Below are positions 51,193-61,279 of a stretch of DNA of 64,000 bases, in pieces; the stretch's first letter is position 1; the number at the start of each line of letters is the position of its first letter. The stretch is from Gilliamella sp. App4-10 (GTDB lineage: Bacteria > Pseudomonadota > Gammaproteobacteria > Enterobacterales > Orbaceae). The notes under the pieces were generated by a model. It saw nothing but the letters and a program-made list of their open reading frames with translations, was not told the origin of the DNA and made no database searches. The DNA lies in NCBI RefSeq assembly GCF_001690495.1, contig NZ_LZGS01000027.1:1-64000 (forward strand), in the 5' to 3' direction. Position numbers and translations under genes: made by a program.

Positions 51193-51978
51193 TTAAAGCG
51201 AGGAGTTAAATAGCGAGAGTTGATCTAATAGAGATACCATAAAGGTGCCTAATCCTTGCTGTTTATTGGCAAGTTCAGCGGCCTTTTTCATCATAAAACA
51301 TGCTGAGGCAGTAGCGAATAAAGGGTCAGGTGAATTGGCTATAAAGGCTGCTACCATGGCGGATAACGAACATCCCGTTCCCGTCACTTTAGTTAAAGCA
51401 ATATCGCCTCCTGTTATGCTATATACATTGTTACCGTTAGTGATATAGTCGATATCACCTGTCATTGCAACAATTGTTTGATATTTTTGCGCAAGCTCTT
51501 GGGCGGCGTTTAAAGCTGATTGGGTTGAGTCTTGACCGTCAGGTCCTTTTGCCGATGAGTTTTGACCATTTAGCGCTAATATTTCTGAGGCATTACCACG
51601 AATTACTGTTGGTTTTAATGATAATAATTGATATGCAATTTCAGTACGGTAATTAAGTGCAGGTCCTACAGCGACAGGATCGAGTACCCATGGGGTTTGT
51701 GTTTGCTGAGCTTTAGCTGCTGCTAATAACATACTTGAGGCTATGCTGCTGTGAATGGTGCCAATATTAATCAGTAAACTATCGGCAATGGTAACAAATG
51801 CCGCAACTTCTTGCTCGGCAATCACCATTGCGGGTGATGCACCAATAGCAAGTAGTACATTGGCGGTAAAATTTTGGACTACATCATTAGTTATGCAATG
51901 CACGAGTGGGCGTTGTTGTTTAATGTGATGGATAAAAGCGATTGCTTGCGTGGTGTGAAATGATTTGACTGCTGGCAT
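51193..51978 (-). CDS. thiM: Hydroxyethylthiazole kinase
   Basis: Salvages thiazole alcohol by phosphorylation. PLVHCITNDVVQNFTANVLLAIGASPAMV is diagnostic, as are WVLDPVAVGP and the catalytic TKVTGTGCSLSAMVAAF. Good ribosome-binding site (GGAGG, 8 nt before ATG). First gene of thiMED-type operon behind the TPP riboswitch. No de novo thiazole or HMP synthesis genes (thiC, thiG, thiH) are in the window, so salvage is the visible role. Confidence 0.96.
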   Translation of the reverse strand: MPAVKSFHTTQAIAFIHHIKQQRPLVHCITNDVVQNFTANVLLAIGASPAMVIAEQEVAAFVTIADSLLINIGTIHSSIASSMLLAAAKAQQTQTPWVLDPVAVGPALNYRTEIAYQLLSLKPTVIRGNASEILALNGQNSSAKGPDGQDSTQSALNAAQELAQKYQTIVAMTGDIDYITNGNNVYSITGGDIALTKVTGTGCSLSAMVAAFIANSPDPLFATASACFMMKKAAELANKQQGLGTFMVSLLDQLSLFNSSL

Positions 51979-52047
51979 ATTTCTTCCCTCCTTATATTTT
52001 ATATACGTTAGGAAGAATTGGCCAATTTAGTGACTTTATAGCTTAGA

Positions 52048-52126
52048 CTTCCCTACGCTGGCATAATCCAGATCAGGTTCAACGGGTAAAATCTCAGTTT
52101 TTTGTTTAAACAAAAAACACCCCGAG
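52048..52126 (-). promoter_or_regulatory. Thiamine pyrophosphate (TPP) riboswitch
   Basis: On the minus strand: CTCGGGGTG, the CTGAGA pyrimidine-sensor segment, then ACCCGTTGAACCTGATCTGG and ATAATGCCAGCGTAGGGAA-type thi box (here GATTATGCCAGCGTAGGGAA). It lies about 70 nt before the thiM start. The helix-3 region carries an unusually long perfect palindrome (TTTTTTGTTTAAACAAAAAA). TPP binding is expected to shut thiMED expression. Confidence 0.96.
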
Positions 52127-52172
52127 TCAAAATTGTGTAGTTATTATGAACTGACTATCGGTTTTTAACAAG

Positions 52173-52510
52173 TTATTGTAATAATCTTTCAATACTCGTA
52201 ATTGCCATTCTATCTGGCAAGAAGAGAATTAGATGATCATGGTCTTCTATCGTTAAATTAGTATTAACGATAATCGTATCTTCGCTATTCGCTACAACCT
52301 GAAAAGCCTGTAGGTAGTTTTAAGCCATGCATATTTTCTCCACAGAGTATTGAGGTACCATTATTTCCTGCATTACACCATTTAAAGAACAATTAACGAA
52401 TTCATTATAGATACCAGCAAAAATAAACTTGGTACAGGCATTTTTAGCTTTAGTGACATAAGAAACAATATTTCCAATTTAAATATTTATTCAAACAAAT
52501 CATTATTGAT
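52173..52510 (-). pseudogene. TrkA C-terminal fragment, duplicated and degenerate
   Basis: The last 35 or so codons (ending EDHDHLILFLPDRMAITSIERLLQ) nearly duplicate the tail of the intact trkA 1.7 kb away, including its stop codon. Further upstream an in-frame stop and much weaker similarity (NEFVNCSLNGVMQEIM against SEIVEIAANGNNETS) remain. No start; not functional. Confidence 0.7.
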
Positions 52511-52537
52511 TTTTGCCAATTTTTATTATTATTAACT

Positions 52538-53569
52538 TTAAATGATTCGTAGTTCTTTTAATGATAATTTAATAAATGCATAAAAAATAGGCGCAAAAAT
52601 TAAACCAATGACACCAAAAAGGGTCTCTAAAAATAGCATCGAAATTAACAATTCACAGATACCAGCATGAATTTTTGTCCCGACTATTTTTGCATTAAGT
52701 ACATATTCCATTTTATGAATTAAGATTAAATAAACAATAATCACCATTGCGACGGTAAATGATACGGTAAATGCAACAAAAAAGATTAATCCATTAACAA
52801 TCAAATTTCCAATAATTGGAATAAGACCAAAAACAAATGTGGCTAACACTAAACTTTTACTAAACGGTAAATGAATGCCAAATACAGGCAAAATAATAAA
52901 TAGCAAAATGGCAGTCATGATAGTATTAAATAATGCAATCACAACTTGGGACATCGCTACATATTGGAATACCACCACTAATCGATTTAAACTGGTTTTT
53001 AAGGCTTTAGTTAATGCTCTTTGTGTCATTTGATTATTATTGCTACTACGTTGATTTTCTTTATAGCCTAAGATTAATCCAATAATCATTCCCACAATTA
53101 ATATGACTAAATCATGAAATACTTTTTTGATGATAGATTGTAGATAAAAGACGTGATCTTTAAGGTAAATCATTATAGTTGATTTCACTTCGTCTAAATC
53201 ATCAGGTAAATAATGGGTCACGCTTGACGGCAGACTGTTTACTACATTGTTTACTACTAATTTCATATTTGTTAATGTTTCGGTAGGGTGCTTGGCCATA
53301 TCAACAAACCAAGCAAATAAATACCAAAAACCACCAATAAAAATACTCATAATCAGTGTTGTGAGTACTAGTACCGAAACTAATTTTGATTGATGGCTAA
53401 AACGTATCATTTTTCGTGATAAAAACTCATCTAATTTTTGAGTTAATGTATAGGTTAATAAACCGGCAATTACTGCTGGCATTAAATGAACTTGCATTAA
53501 AATAATGAAAAAAACGGAAAATAGCGTGAGGCAAAATAGACCTAATTTTTGATTATTATTGAGTAACAT
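52538..53569 (-). CDS. AI-2E family (PerM/YdiK/TqsA-like) membrane transporter
   Basis: A 343-residue membrane protein with about seven or eight helices, of the AI-2 exporter superfamily; some members export autoinducer-2, others are Na+(Li+)/H+ antiporters. The family-typical C-terminal sequence is present: FGLIPIIGNLIVNG, MEYVLNAKIVGTKIHAGICELLISML and FGVIGLIFAPIFYAFIKL. Central segment before it is soluble with a helical pair (NVVNSLPSSVTHYLP). Function not assignable from sequence. It is downstream of trkA, with 287 bp between. Confidence 0.82.
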   Translation of the reverse strand: MLLNNNQKLGLFCLTLFSVFFIILMQVHLMPAVIAGLLTYTLTQKLDEFLSRKMIRFSHQSKLVSVLVLTTLIMSIFIGGFWYLFAWFVDMAKHPTETLTNMKLVVNNVVNSLPSSVTHYLPDDLDEVKSTIMIYLKDHVFYLQSIIKKVFHDLVILIVGMIIGLILGYKENQRSSNNNQMTQRALTKALKTSLNRLVVVFQYVAMSQVVIALFNTIMTAILLFIILPVFGIHLPFSKSLVLATFVFGLIPIIGNLIVNGLIFFVAFTVSFTVAMVIIVYLILIHKMEYVLNAKIVGTKIHAGICELLISMLFLETLFGVIGLIFAPIFYAFIKLSLKELRII

Positions 53570-53856
53570 GGTAACTAATTCCTTTCAATAAATAAGCCAT
53601 TAAAGTCAAATAAAATTTTGCAGCTTAAGCTCTGTGCTTAAAGCCCACTTTAAGGCAAACTTTGTTTAAAATCTAAATTTTTTTAAATGATTATGTATAT
53701 CGAACTAATCTTATGTAGTTGCAGGTTTTCTAAAGTTTAAATTCAAACTCCAGAAAACAGACGTAAAAGTCTCAATAAAAATTAATAATCCTCCTGACAG
53801 TTTTTATATTAAATTTGTGGGAACGTGTTTTTATTTACATTATATTTTTTAAAAAA

Positions 53857-55218
53857 CTATTGTAATAATCTTTCAATCTCTGTAATTGCTTTTCTATCTG
53901 GCAAAAAGATGATTAGATGATCATTGTCTTCTATTGTTAAATCAGTATTAACGATAATCACATCTTCGCCTCGCACTACAGCTCCAATAGTTGCGCCTGA
54001 AGGTAATTTTAAACCATTAATATTTTTGCCAACGAGTCGTGATGTTTCATTATTCCCATTGGCAGCAATTTCGACAATCTCGGATTCACCTTGTCTTAAT
54101 GAAACGACTTTAACAACGCCCGTTTGCCTTACATGGCTTAACAGTTCTGAAATTGTGGCGTGTTGTGGTGAAATTGCAATATCAATCACACTGTCATTAA
54201 TCAATTCAAGGTAGGCTTGGCGTTGAATCAACACAATCACTTTTTTTGCTCCCATCCTTTTTGCAAGCATAGAAGACATGATATTGGATTCATCATCATT
54301 GGTGACAGCAATAAACAGATCAGTAAGTTCAACTTGCTCTTGTGAGAGTAATTCTTGATCCGATGATTCGCCATGCAGAACCGTTGTATTAATAAGTTGC
54401 TCAGCAATTAATTCGGCACGTTCGGCATTGCGTTCGATTAATTTAACTTGATAATCGTTTTCTAAACGCTTTGCTAAAGTGACAGCTACACCACCGCCGC
54501 CGCTAATAATGATTCGTTTATAGGGCTTTTCTAAACGTTGTAGCTCACTAGTCACCGCTTTAATATTAACCGGCGGTGTAATGAAATAAACCATATCTCC
54601 TGCTTCAATAAGGGTTGACCCTAGCGGACGTATAAAGCGATTTTTACGATAAATTGCGACAACCCGAGCTTCAACATGAGGTAAGTGTTCTTTAAGTCCA
54701 GATAGTTCACTCCCAACTAAAGCACCGCCGTAATAGGCCGTCACAGCAACCAAACAGACGCGATTGTCATAAAAAGATGCAAATTGTAACGAACCAGGAT
54801 ATTGGACTAATTGACTAATATGATTAGTGATAAGGTTTTCTGGGGCAATAATATGATCGATATTAATACAATCTTTATTAAAAAAGGGATAATTTTCGTC
54901 ATTGTATTCAGGAGCTCTAATGCGTGCGACTTTTTGTGGAATGTTAAACATGACATGCCCAATTTGGCAGGCCATCATGTTGACTTCGTCAGAGTTAGTT
55001 ACCGCGACAAGCATATCGGCCGATTCGGCACCTGCACTTTCTAAAACCTGAGGATAGGATGATTTTCCACAAATCACCTGTAAATCAAAACGTTCTTGTA
55101 GTGATTGTAATTTATTATAATTTTCATCAACTACGGTGACATCGTTTTGTTTTTCGGTAACGAGATATTCAGCAAGTGCACTACCGGTTTGCCCTGCACC
55201 AAGAATAATAATCTTCAT
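53857..55218 (-). CDS. trkA: Trk potassium uptake regulatory subunit TrkA
   Basis: Cytosolic NAD-binding gating subunit of the Trk K+ channel (TrkH/TrkG). It has two tandem RCK units: KIIILGAGQTGSALAEYLV and then VTVVDENYNKLQSLQERFDLQVICGKSS in the first half, and RIIISGGGGVAVTLAKRLE near 230 in the second, each followed by a TrkA-C domain, the last ending DNDHLIIFLPDRKAITEIERLLQ. 453 residues. The membrane subunit is not in the window. Starts 110 bp downstream of trpS. Confidence 0.97.
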   Translation of the reverse strand: MKIIILGAGQTGSALAEYLVTEKQNDVTVVDENYNKLQSLQERFDLQVICGKSSYPQVLESAGAESADMLVAVTNSDEVNMMACQIGHVMFNIPQKVARIRAPEYNDENYPFFNKDCINIDHIIAPENLITNHISQLVQYPGSLQFASFYDNRVCLVAVTAYYGGALVGSELSGLKEHLPHVEARVVAIYRKNRFIRPLGSTLIEAGDMVYFITPPVNIKAVTSELQRLEKPYKRIIISGGGGVAVTLAKRLENDYQVKLIERNAERAELIAEQLINTTVLHGESSDQELLSQEQVELTDLFIAVTNDDESNIMSSMLAKRMGAKKVIVLIQRQAYLELINDSVIDIAISPQHATISELLSHVRQTGVVKVVSLRQGESEIVEIAANGNNETSRLVGKNINGLKLPSGATIGAVVRGEDVIIVNTDLTIEDNDHLIIFLPDRKAITEIERLLQ

Positions 55219-55237
55219 AACTAACCCGTATAGTTAA

Positions 55238-55280
55238 ATGGCTTTAATCGTTGCCAATTTATTTAGTCTATTAAAGCCAT
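55238..55280 (-). terminator. Inverted repeat after trpS
   Basis: Arms ATGGCTTTAAT (55238-55248) and ATTAAAGCCAT (55270-55280) form an 11-bp stem with a 21-nt loop downstream of trpS. Likely a terminator of the aroK-trpS operon, although the loop is long and the following tract is TTTAACTAT. Confidence 0.45.
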
Positions 55281-55327
55281 TGCATACTGTTTTATTTTTG
55301 AGTCACAATCAATTATTGATTTGGCAA

Positions 55328-56323
55328 TTATACAAAACCGATTGCATCATAGACTTTTTTCAAAGTTGGTTCGGCTTTTGAATACGCTTTTTCTGCGCCT
55401 TCTTGCATGATGGCAAATAGATAACTTTCGTCATCTCGGTACTGATGATACTTGGCTTGCAAAGTGGTCAGCATATCGATGACTTGCGCTGCTACTTCAG
55501 TTTTGAGATGACCATACATTTTGCCTTCAAACTCTTTTTCAAGCTCAGTAATGGGTTTACCTGTCACGCCAGTCAAAATATCAAGTAGGTTTGAAACGCC
55601 TGCTTTATTTTTAAGATCATAACGTACCACTGGAGGCTCATCAGAATCGGTCATTGCACGTTTGATTTTCTTCTCAATATCTTTAGGATTTTCGAGCAAG
55701 CCAATTACGTTATTGCGGTTGTCGTCTGATTTAGACATTTTCTTTGTGGGTTCTTGCAATGACATAACACGTGCGCCCACTTTTGAAATAAATGGCTCTG
55801 GAACAGTAAATATATCACCGTAAAGCGCATTAAACCGCATAGCGATATCACGAGATAATTCAAGATGTTGTTTTTGATCATCGCCTACAGGCACTAAGTT
55901 TGCTTGATAGAGCAAAATATCGGCAGCCATCAGGACTGGGTAATCAAATAAACCCGCATTGATATTTTCGGAGTGACGAGATGATTTATCTTTAAATTGA
56001 GTCATACGGCTGAGTTCACCAAAATAGGTATAACAATTTAATGCCCAGCCCAGCTGTGCATGTGCAGGCACTTGAGATTGTACAAAAATAGTGCTTTTTT
56101 GTGGATCGATGCCACAAGCTAAATACAGAGCGAGTGTATCTAATGTAGCTTTACGTAATTTGTTGGGATCTTGGCGTACGGTAATCGCATGCTGATTGAC
56201 AATACAATAAACGCAATCATATTCGCCTTGCAGAGCCACCCAATTTTTTAATGCACCTAAGTAGTTGCCAAGTGTTAGTTCTCCTGATGGCTGAGCGCCA
56301 CTAAATACAATCGGTTTACTCAT
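55328..56323 (-). CDS. trpS: Tryptophan--tRNA ligase
   Basis: Class I synthetase. [22 protein letters not shown] carries the HIGH-like TLGN element, with the KMSKS signature at [15 protein letters not shown] near residue 195. [18 protein letters not shown] is another conserved block. 331 residues. Last gene of the aroK-damX-dam-rpe-gph-trpS row. Confidence 0.97.
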   Translation of the reverse strand: MSKPIVFSGAQPSGELTLGNYLGALKNWVALQGEYDCVYCIVNQHAITVRQDPNKLRKATLDTLALYLACGIDPQKSTIFVQSQVPAHAQLGWALNCYTYFGELSRMTQFKDKSSRHSENINAGLFDYPVLMAADILLYQANLVPVGDDQKQHLELSRDIAMRFNALYGDIFTVPEPFISKVGARVMSLQEPTKKMSKSDDNRNNVIGLLENPKDIEKKIKRAMTDSDEPPVVRYDLKNKAGVSNLLDILTGVTGKPITELEKEFEGKMYGHLKTEVAAQVIDMLTTLQAKYHQYRDDESYLFAIMQEGAEKAYSKAEPTLKKVYDAIGFV

Positions 56324-56346
56324 AATTTGTTCCTAATTTATGCTAA

Positions 56347-57042
56347 TTATTTTTTTGCATCAGCTTTTGGCTGAGGTAATAATGTTAATATGTCTTTAAA
56401 ATCATCTAATAAAAAATCAGGGTTGCTGGTAGCGATCGAGATGCCATAGTTATAGCCATAGCTTAATGCAACGGTTGGACAGTTAGCATTTTGGGCGGCA
56501 GTAATATCATTTTTAGAATCGCCAACAAAAAGCAACTGATCACTAAACAATCCAAATGTAGCCATTACTTGATACAACGGCGCTGGATGTGGTTTTAATT
56601 TAATCACATCACCACCACCAAGAACTAACGAAAAGTACTCTTTTATACCTAAGGAAGTCAGCAAGGCCGGTAAAAATTGTGCAGGTTTATTGGTCACTAA
56701 TGCCAGCGGATAATGATTATCATGAAGCACTTTTAGGGTTTCTTTAACATTGGGAAACAGTTTCGTTTCTGCATCAATAACTTTATCATAATGCTGGTTA
56801 AATAGATTTTTAGCTTTTGCCAGTAGCTCAGTTGATGGATCAACTTGAATGGCTTTAAATACTCGCTCGAGCATGATATCAATACCATTACCGACAAAAT
56901 TTTTGACTTGTTCATTGCTGATTGTCGGTAGATTCAAGTCTGCCAACATATTTTGTGTAGCTAGTGCCAGCCCCGGCACACTATCAACCAATGTACCATC
57001 TAAATCAAATGCGATTGCTTGAATATCTTTTAGTTTATTCAT
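56347..57042 (-). CDS. gph: Phosphoglycolate phosphatase
   Basis: HAD hydrolase that removes 2-phosphoglycolate, a DNA-repair by-product. Nucleophile motif [16 protein letters not shown] near residues 11-26, motif II TNKPA, and motif [19 protein letters not shown]. 231 residues. Its start overlaps the rpe stop by 8 bp. Confidence 0.95.
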   Translation of the reverse strand: MNKLKDIQAIAFDLDGTLVDSVPGLALATQNMLADLNLPTISNEQVKNFVGNGIDIMLERVFKAIQVDPSTELLAKAKNLFNQHYDKVIDAETKLFPNVKETLKVLHDNHYPLALVTNKPAQFLPALLTSLGIKEYFSLVLGGGDVIKLKPHPAPLYQVMATFGLFSDQLLFVGDSKNDITAAQNANCPTVALSYGYNYGISIATSNPDFLLDDFKDILTLLPQPKADAKK

Positions 57043-57712
57043 GTATAACTCCTGCTAACTCTTTACGCATGGCATCAATGACGGTTTTATAATCAGGCTG
57101 GCTAAATATGGCGGAGCCTGCAACAAACATATCGGCACCTGCTTTGGCAATTTCTGCTATATTTTCGACTTTTACGCCACCATCAATTTCTAAACGAATA
57201 TCGCGCCCAGATGCAATAATACGTTGTTTGGTTTGTTGTAACTTCTTAATTGTAGAAGGTATAAAAGATTGTCCTCCAAAACCAGGATTAACACTCATTA
57301 ATAAAATAATATCAATTTTGTCAATAATATAATCTAAATAATCAAGCGGTGTTGCAGGATTAAATACAATACCTGCAGTGCAGCCGTGATCTTTAATTAA
57401 CTGTAATGACCGATCCAAATGAACGGTCGCTTCTGGGTGGATTGATATGTTGGTTGCGCCTGCTTTGGCAAATGCGGTGATGAGTTCTTCAACCGGTGAT
57501 ACCATTAAATGCACGTCAATAGGTGCTTTTATGCCATAGTCTCGTAATGCTTTACAAAACATCGCACCCATGGTTAGATTAGGTACAAAATGGTTATCCA
57601 TAACATCAAAATGAATAACATCAGCACCTGCATCGACAACTTTTTGGGTATCTTCGCCAAGACGAGCAAAATCAGCTGATAATATTGATGGAGCAATAAT
57701 GTATTCTTTCAT
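57035..57712 (-). CDS. rpe: Ribulose-phosphate 3-epimerase
   Basis: Interconverts ribulose 5-phosphate and xylulose 5-phosphate. TIM barrel with [50 protein letters not shown] and [14 protein letters not shown], ending with [11 protein letters not shown] and FVAGSAIF. 225 residues, E. coli size. Confidence 0.97.
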   Translation of the reverse strand: MKEYIIAPSILSADFARLGEDTQKVVDAGADVIHFDVMDNHFVPNLTMGAMFCKALRDYGIKAPIDVHLMVSPVEELITAFAKAGATNISIHPEATVHLDRSLQLIKDHGCTAGIVFNPATPLDYLDYIIDKIDIILLMSVNPGFGGQSFIPSTIKKLQQTKQRIIASGRDIRLEIDGGVKVENIAEIAKAGADMFVAGSAIFSQPDYKTVIDAMRKELAGVIHE

Positions 57713-57750
57713 AACCTACCTCTAATAGCTCACCTTATATTCAAATCTAT

Positions 57751-58572
57751 TTATGACTTTTTATATAAAGCTAAAATTTCATCGATTTTTTTTCGGCTTT
57801 TGCCAGCACAGCTAATTGAACGTCGCATTTCTGCTCGATAAAGTTGACTCGCTTTACTGTAAAGGGTCATGGTGTAATCAGTATAATGATTAGATACCAG
57901 TACCGGTATATCTTTTTTATATGCTATGGTTTCAGCCAATTTCGACAAGTTTTTATGCTCTTCAAATCCAAAAATATTTGAATAATAAGCCGTAAATCCA
58001 GCTGATTCATTCGGAGATATATAGGGCGGATCACAATAAATCACCGAGTTTTGTTGCGCTTTATTCATGACTTCGTGATAAGGCGCGCAAATAAATTGTG
58101 CTTTTTGTGCTTTTTCTGCAAAAAAATAGAGTTCTTTTTCAGGAAAATAAATTGTCTTATAACGCCCAAATGGTACGTTAAATAGCCCTCTACTATTATA
58201 ACGACATAAACCGTTATAACCATGTCTATTCAAATAGACAAATAACAGGGATCTAAAATACTGGTCTTTATTACGATTAAATACATCTCGAAGCTGATAA
58301 AAAGCATCAGGTTGATTATTTTGAGCAACAAATAGCAATCTAAGATCACGGATAAATTGATCGGGACTTGATTTTAACAATGTAAATAATGAAATTAAGT
58401 CTTGATTAATATCTGCTAAAATATAACTTTTATAGTTAGTGTTTAAAAACACAGAACCAGCCCCGACAAAAGGTTCAATCAGTTGATCGCCTTCTGGTAG
58501 ATATCGTTTAATTGTGTCCACGAGCTCATATTTTCCTCCAGCCCATTTTAAAAAGGCTCGTTGCTTCTTCAA
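57751..58572 (-). CDS. dam: DNA adenine methylase (GATC)
   Basis: N6-adenine methyltransferase that marks GATC for mismatch repair and replication control. SAM motif FLKWAGGKYELV and IEPFVGAGSVFLNTNY, catalytic DPPY in VIYCDPPYISPNESAGFTAYY, and the characteristic RNSRGLFNVPFGRYK-type block (here NSRGLFNVPFGRYKT). 273 residues, E. coli size. Follows damX in the conserved order. Confidence 0.97.
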   Translation of the reverse strand: MKKQRAFLKWAGGKYELVDTIKRYLPEGDQLIEPFVGAGSVFLNTNYKSYILADINQDLISLFTLLKSSPDQFIRDLRLLFVAQNNQPDAFYQLRDVFNRNKDQYFRSLLFVYLNRHGYNGLCRYNSRGLFNVPFGRYKTIYFPEKELYFFAEKAQKAQFICAPYHEVMNKAQQNSVIYCDPPYISPNESAGFTAYYSNIFGFEEHKNLSKLAETIAYKKDIPVLVSNHYTDYTMTLYSKASQLYRAEMRRSISCAGKSRKKIDEILALYKKS

Positions 58573-58620
58573 CGGATACTCCTATTTGTCGTTGATCGGA
58601 TAAATAAACGACGTCGTTTG

Positions 58621-59406
58621 TTATTTTGATGCTTTCTCTTTATTAATCGTTGCACTAGATTTAACCCATGGCTTATTTTTTTGTAGTGCACTTGGTAAAG
58701 ACTTAATTGCTTTATGTGCTTCTTCAGATGATGAGTAGTTGCCTTTAATTAAAATATACCATTTTTCATTATTACGTTGAGTTTCATAAATTTGATAATT
58801 GGTTATTTTATGGTGTTCAACAAACTTTTTTAGACCATCAGCTGATTTAGACGCAGTAAGTTGAATGCTATAACTATTATCCCCTAGCTTTAAATTATTC
58901 TCTAACCCCAATTTTTCATGGGGTTTATGATGATTTATTTTATCAACGGCATCTTTATTTATGCTAGCCTTTGTTGAATTCGCATTCGTTTTAACGTTAT
59001 TTAAACCTGAAGCGCCATTAATATTTGGATGACTCAATGGTGTAACTGGATTATGTTTTACCTCAGGTCTTTGCTGGTTATCTAGTTGTCTAAACTGTTC
59101 GTCTAGAACTATATTTTCCCCCGAACTAGTTTTTGTCAGAGCAGCTTGTCCCTGTGTAAGGGCATCATTCGACACTTGCGAAGTTGCAACACCATTAATC
59201 TCTGGTGGTGTTAATAGTGTTGGTTCATTTTTGTTTGAAACAGGAAACAAAAGCCAGCTAAGCAATAACAGGATAATGACAACTGCCATACCAAGAATAG
59301 CTAACTTTTTTTTAAAAAATTCTTGCAACAAACTTGGTAATTTTGAGAGTATAGCGCTTTTATTAGGTTGTTCAGATAAATAACGATCCTCTCTATCAAC
59401 ACGCAT
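58621..59406 (-). CDS. damX: DamX-like SPOR-domain cell-division protein
   Basis: Bitopic inner-membrane protein recruited to the septum by its SPOR domain, which binds denuded peptidoglycan glycans. A short cytosolic segment (1-33), a helix near 34-55 (LAILGMAVVIILLLLSWLLF), a low-complexity periplasmic linker and a C-terminal SPOR domain (SYSIQLTASKSADGLKKFVEHHKI to WYILIKGNYSSSEEAHKAI). At 261 residues it is much shorter than E. coli DamX (428), mainly in the linker. It follows aroK; the aroB gene that separates them in E. coli is absent. Confidence 0.9.
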   Translation of the reverse strand: MRVDREDRYLSEQPNKSAILSKLPSLLQEFFKKKLAILGMAVVIILLLLSWLLFPVSNKNEPTLLTPPEINGVATSQVSNDALTQGQAALTKTSSGENIVLDEQFRQLDNQQRPEVKHNPVTPLSHPNINGASGLNNVKTNANSTKASINKDAVDKINHHKPHEKLGLENNLKLGDNSYSIQLTASKSADGLKKFVEHHKITNYQIYETQRNNEKWYILIKGNYSSSEEAHKAIKSLPSALQKNKPWVKSSATINKEKASK

Positions 59407-59474
59407 TCTTACTCCTTAACCTATTAATAGGTTTATTGCTTCGCTATAACTTGCCAACATAAGTAAAAAATGGT

Positions 59475-59996
59475 TTAAATTTGCTCGATTTTATCAATGA
59501 TATAACTTGCAACACCTTTGGCACTTTGTTCATCGGTCTTAATTGTAATATCGGCAATTTCTTCGTAAAGAGGCTCGCGTTTATCGGCAAGTTCTTCGTA
59601 AAGCTCACGCGGAGTGTTACCACCTTGCAATAATGGGCGACGTTTATCTTTTTGCGTTCTTGCCATTTGTTTTTCAATAGTTGTTTCAAGATAGACAACA
59701 ATTCCACGAGCCGATAATCGATTGCGTGTCTCTTTAGATAAAACAGATCCCCCACCAGTTGCAAGAACTACGCCTTGTTTTTCAGTCAACTCATTAATAA
59801 CTTTTTCTTCTCTGGCACGGAATCCGTCTTCCCCTTCTAGATCAAAAATCCATGCAATATCGGCACCAGTACGTTTTTCAATCTCTTGATCTGAGTCAAA
59901 AAAATCCATGCCTAATTGTTGTGCAATTTGTCGGCCTATAGTGCTTTTCCCTGCCCCCATTGGGCCAATTAGAAAGATATTTCGCTTTTCTGCCAT
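59475..59996 (-). CDS. aroK: Shikimate kinase I
   Basis: Phosphorylates shikimate in aromatic amino-acid synthesis. Walker A is [19 protein letters not shown] near residues 10-28; [20 protein letters not shown] holds the substrate aspartate; [14 protein letters not shown] follows. 173 residues, E. coli size. Separated from damX by 68 bp; no aroB in the window. Confidence 0.97.
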   Translation of the reverse strand: MAEKRNIFLIGPMGAGKSTIGRQIAQQLGMDFFDSDQEIEKRTGADIAWIFDLEGEDGFRAREEKVINELTEKQGVVLATGGGSVLSKETRNRLSARGIVVYLETTIEKQMARTQKDKRRPLLQGGNTPRELYEELADKREPLYEEIADITIKTDEQSAKGVASYIIDKIEQI

Positions 59997-60181
59997 TGTA
60001 GTTTCATCATCTATTAATTTTGGTTAAAATATACAACACAATATCAACTTACTATGATTTATAAAATCATTCGCGTTATCACTGTGTAACTTTTCTTGGA
60101 TCTCCGTCTAACGACAAAAATTTAGGTCGGTAATTATCTCAATAGATAGTACCTTTTGGCAATAGGTATTTATCAATAGTT

Positions 60182-61144
60182 TTAGCTAATGCCAGCTTGA
60201 TGCAAATCATGGATGTTTAGAGCGCCTACTAATTTACCATCACTGTTAACGACTGGTGCGGCGGTAATATTATGATCATTAAATGATTTTAACGCTTCAA
60301 CGGCCTTCCAATTTGCAGGAATACGATGCCCAGGGCTGGTCATAACGTCTATAATACTATCTTGTAATGTGCCATTTTTTAATAATAAGCGACGTAAATC
60401 GCCATCGGTAAATACCCCAATTATTTTATTATTATCCTGACAGATTGCAACTAATCCCACACCTGTTCGACTTAATTCTAGCATGGCATCAAATACGGTT
60501 GCAGATTGTAAAACTTTAGGAAGTCGATCGCCGGTTCGCATAACATCTTTGACATGGTTGAGTAGCTTAGCACCTAAACTACCAGCAGGGTGGGATCGTG
60601 CAAAATCGTCCTCTTTAAAGCCTCGTGCGCGCATGACAGCAATTGCTAGTGCATCACCCATTAATAACGTGTTAGTCGAACTTGACGTTGGTGCAAGTCC
60701 CATTGGACAAGCTTCTTTTTCAATTGAAATATCAAGAATGGCTTGAGCTGATTTAGCAAGTGGCGAATCTAGTCCTCCAGTAATAGCAATAACAGGTACA
60801 TTCATTTCGGCAAGAATAGGTAAAATAAAATTAAACTCCTTGGCTCGGCCTGAATAAGAAATTAAAACGGCTATGTCGTTTGGGGTTACCATTCCTAAAT
60901 CACCATGCAATGCTTCTGATGGATGCATAAAAAAAGCTGGACTGCCTGTACTGGCTAACGAAGCGGCAATTTTTTTACCTATGTGTCCAGACTTTCCAAT
61001 ACCTGAAACAACAACTTTACCTTTGGTGGTTAGAATAAGCTGACATGCGTTAATAAAATCTTTGCCAAGTCGATTAGGTAATTTTTGCGCTTCGTGTAAC
61101 TCTAATGCTAAAAGCTCTCGACCATATTGTAATAATTTATCCAT
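60182..61144 (-). CDS. kdsD: D-arabinose 5-phosphate isomerase
   Basis: Makes arabinose 5-phosphate, the precursor of Kdo for LPS. An SIS domain (GKVVVSGIGKSGHIGKKIAASLASTGSPAFFMHPSEALHGDLGM and LISYSGRAKE) is followed by two CBS domains in the last third (VMRTGDRLPKVL, GLVAICQDNNKIIGVFTDGDLRRLL, and the final pair ending LNIHDLHQAGIS). 320 residues against 328 in E. coli. Not linked to the lpt genes here, unlike in E. coli. Confidence 0.94.
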   Translation of the reverse strand: MDKLLQYGRELLALELHEAQKLPNRLGKDFINACQLILTTKGKVVVSGIGKSGHIGKKIAASLASTGSPAFFMHPSEALHGDLGMVTPNDIAVLISYSGRAKEFNFILPILAEMNVPVIAITGGLDSPLAKSAQAILDISIEKEACPMGLAPTSSSTNTLLMGDALAIAVMRARGFKEDDFARSHPAGSLGAKLLNHVKDVMRTGDRLPKVLQSATVFDAMLELSRTGVGLVAICQDNNKIIGVFTDGDLRRLLLKNGTLQDSIIDVMTSPGHRIPANWKAVEALKSFNDHNITAAPVVNSDGKLVGALNIHDLHQAGIS

Positions 61145-61279
61145 TTCAATTAGCCTATCGAATAAAAATGAGTGATCATGAATTTATAATTGGTAAACAA
61201 AGGTGACGATTATAAAAGCTAAATTATTATCATTTTAACAATTAACGTTTGAATATTCAAAAAAGAAAGTCTGTTTGTG

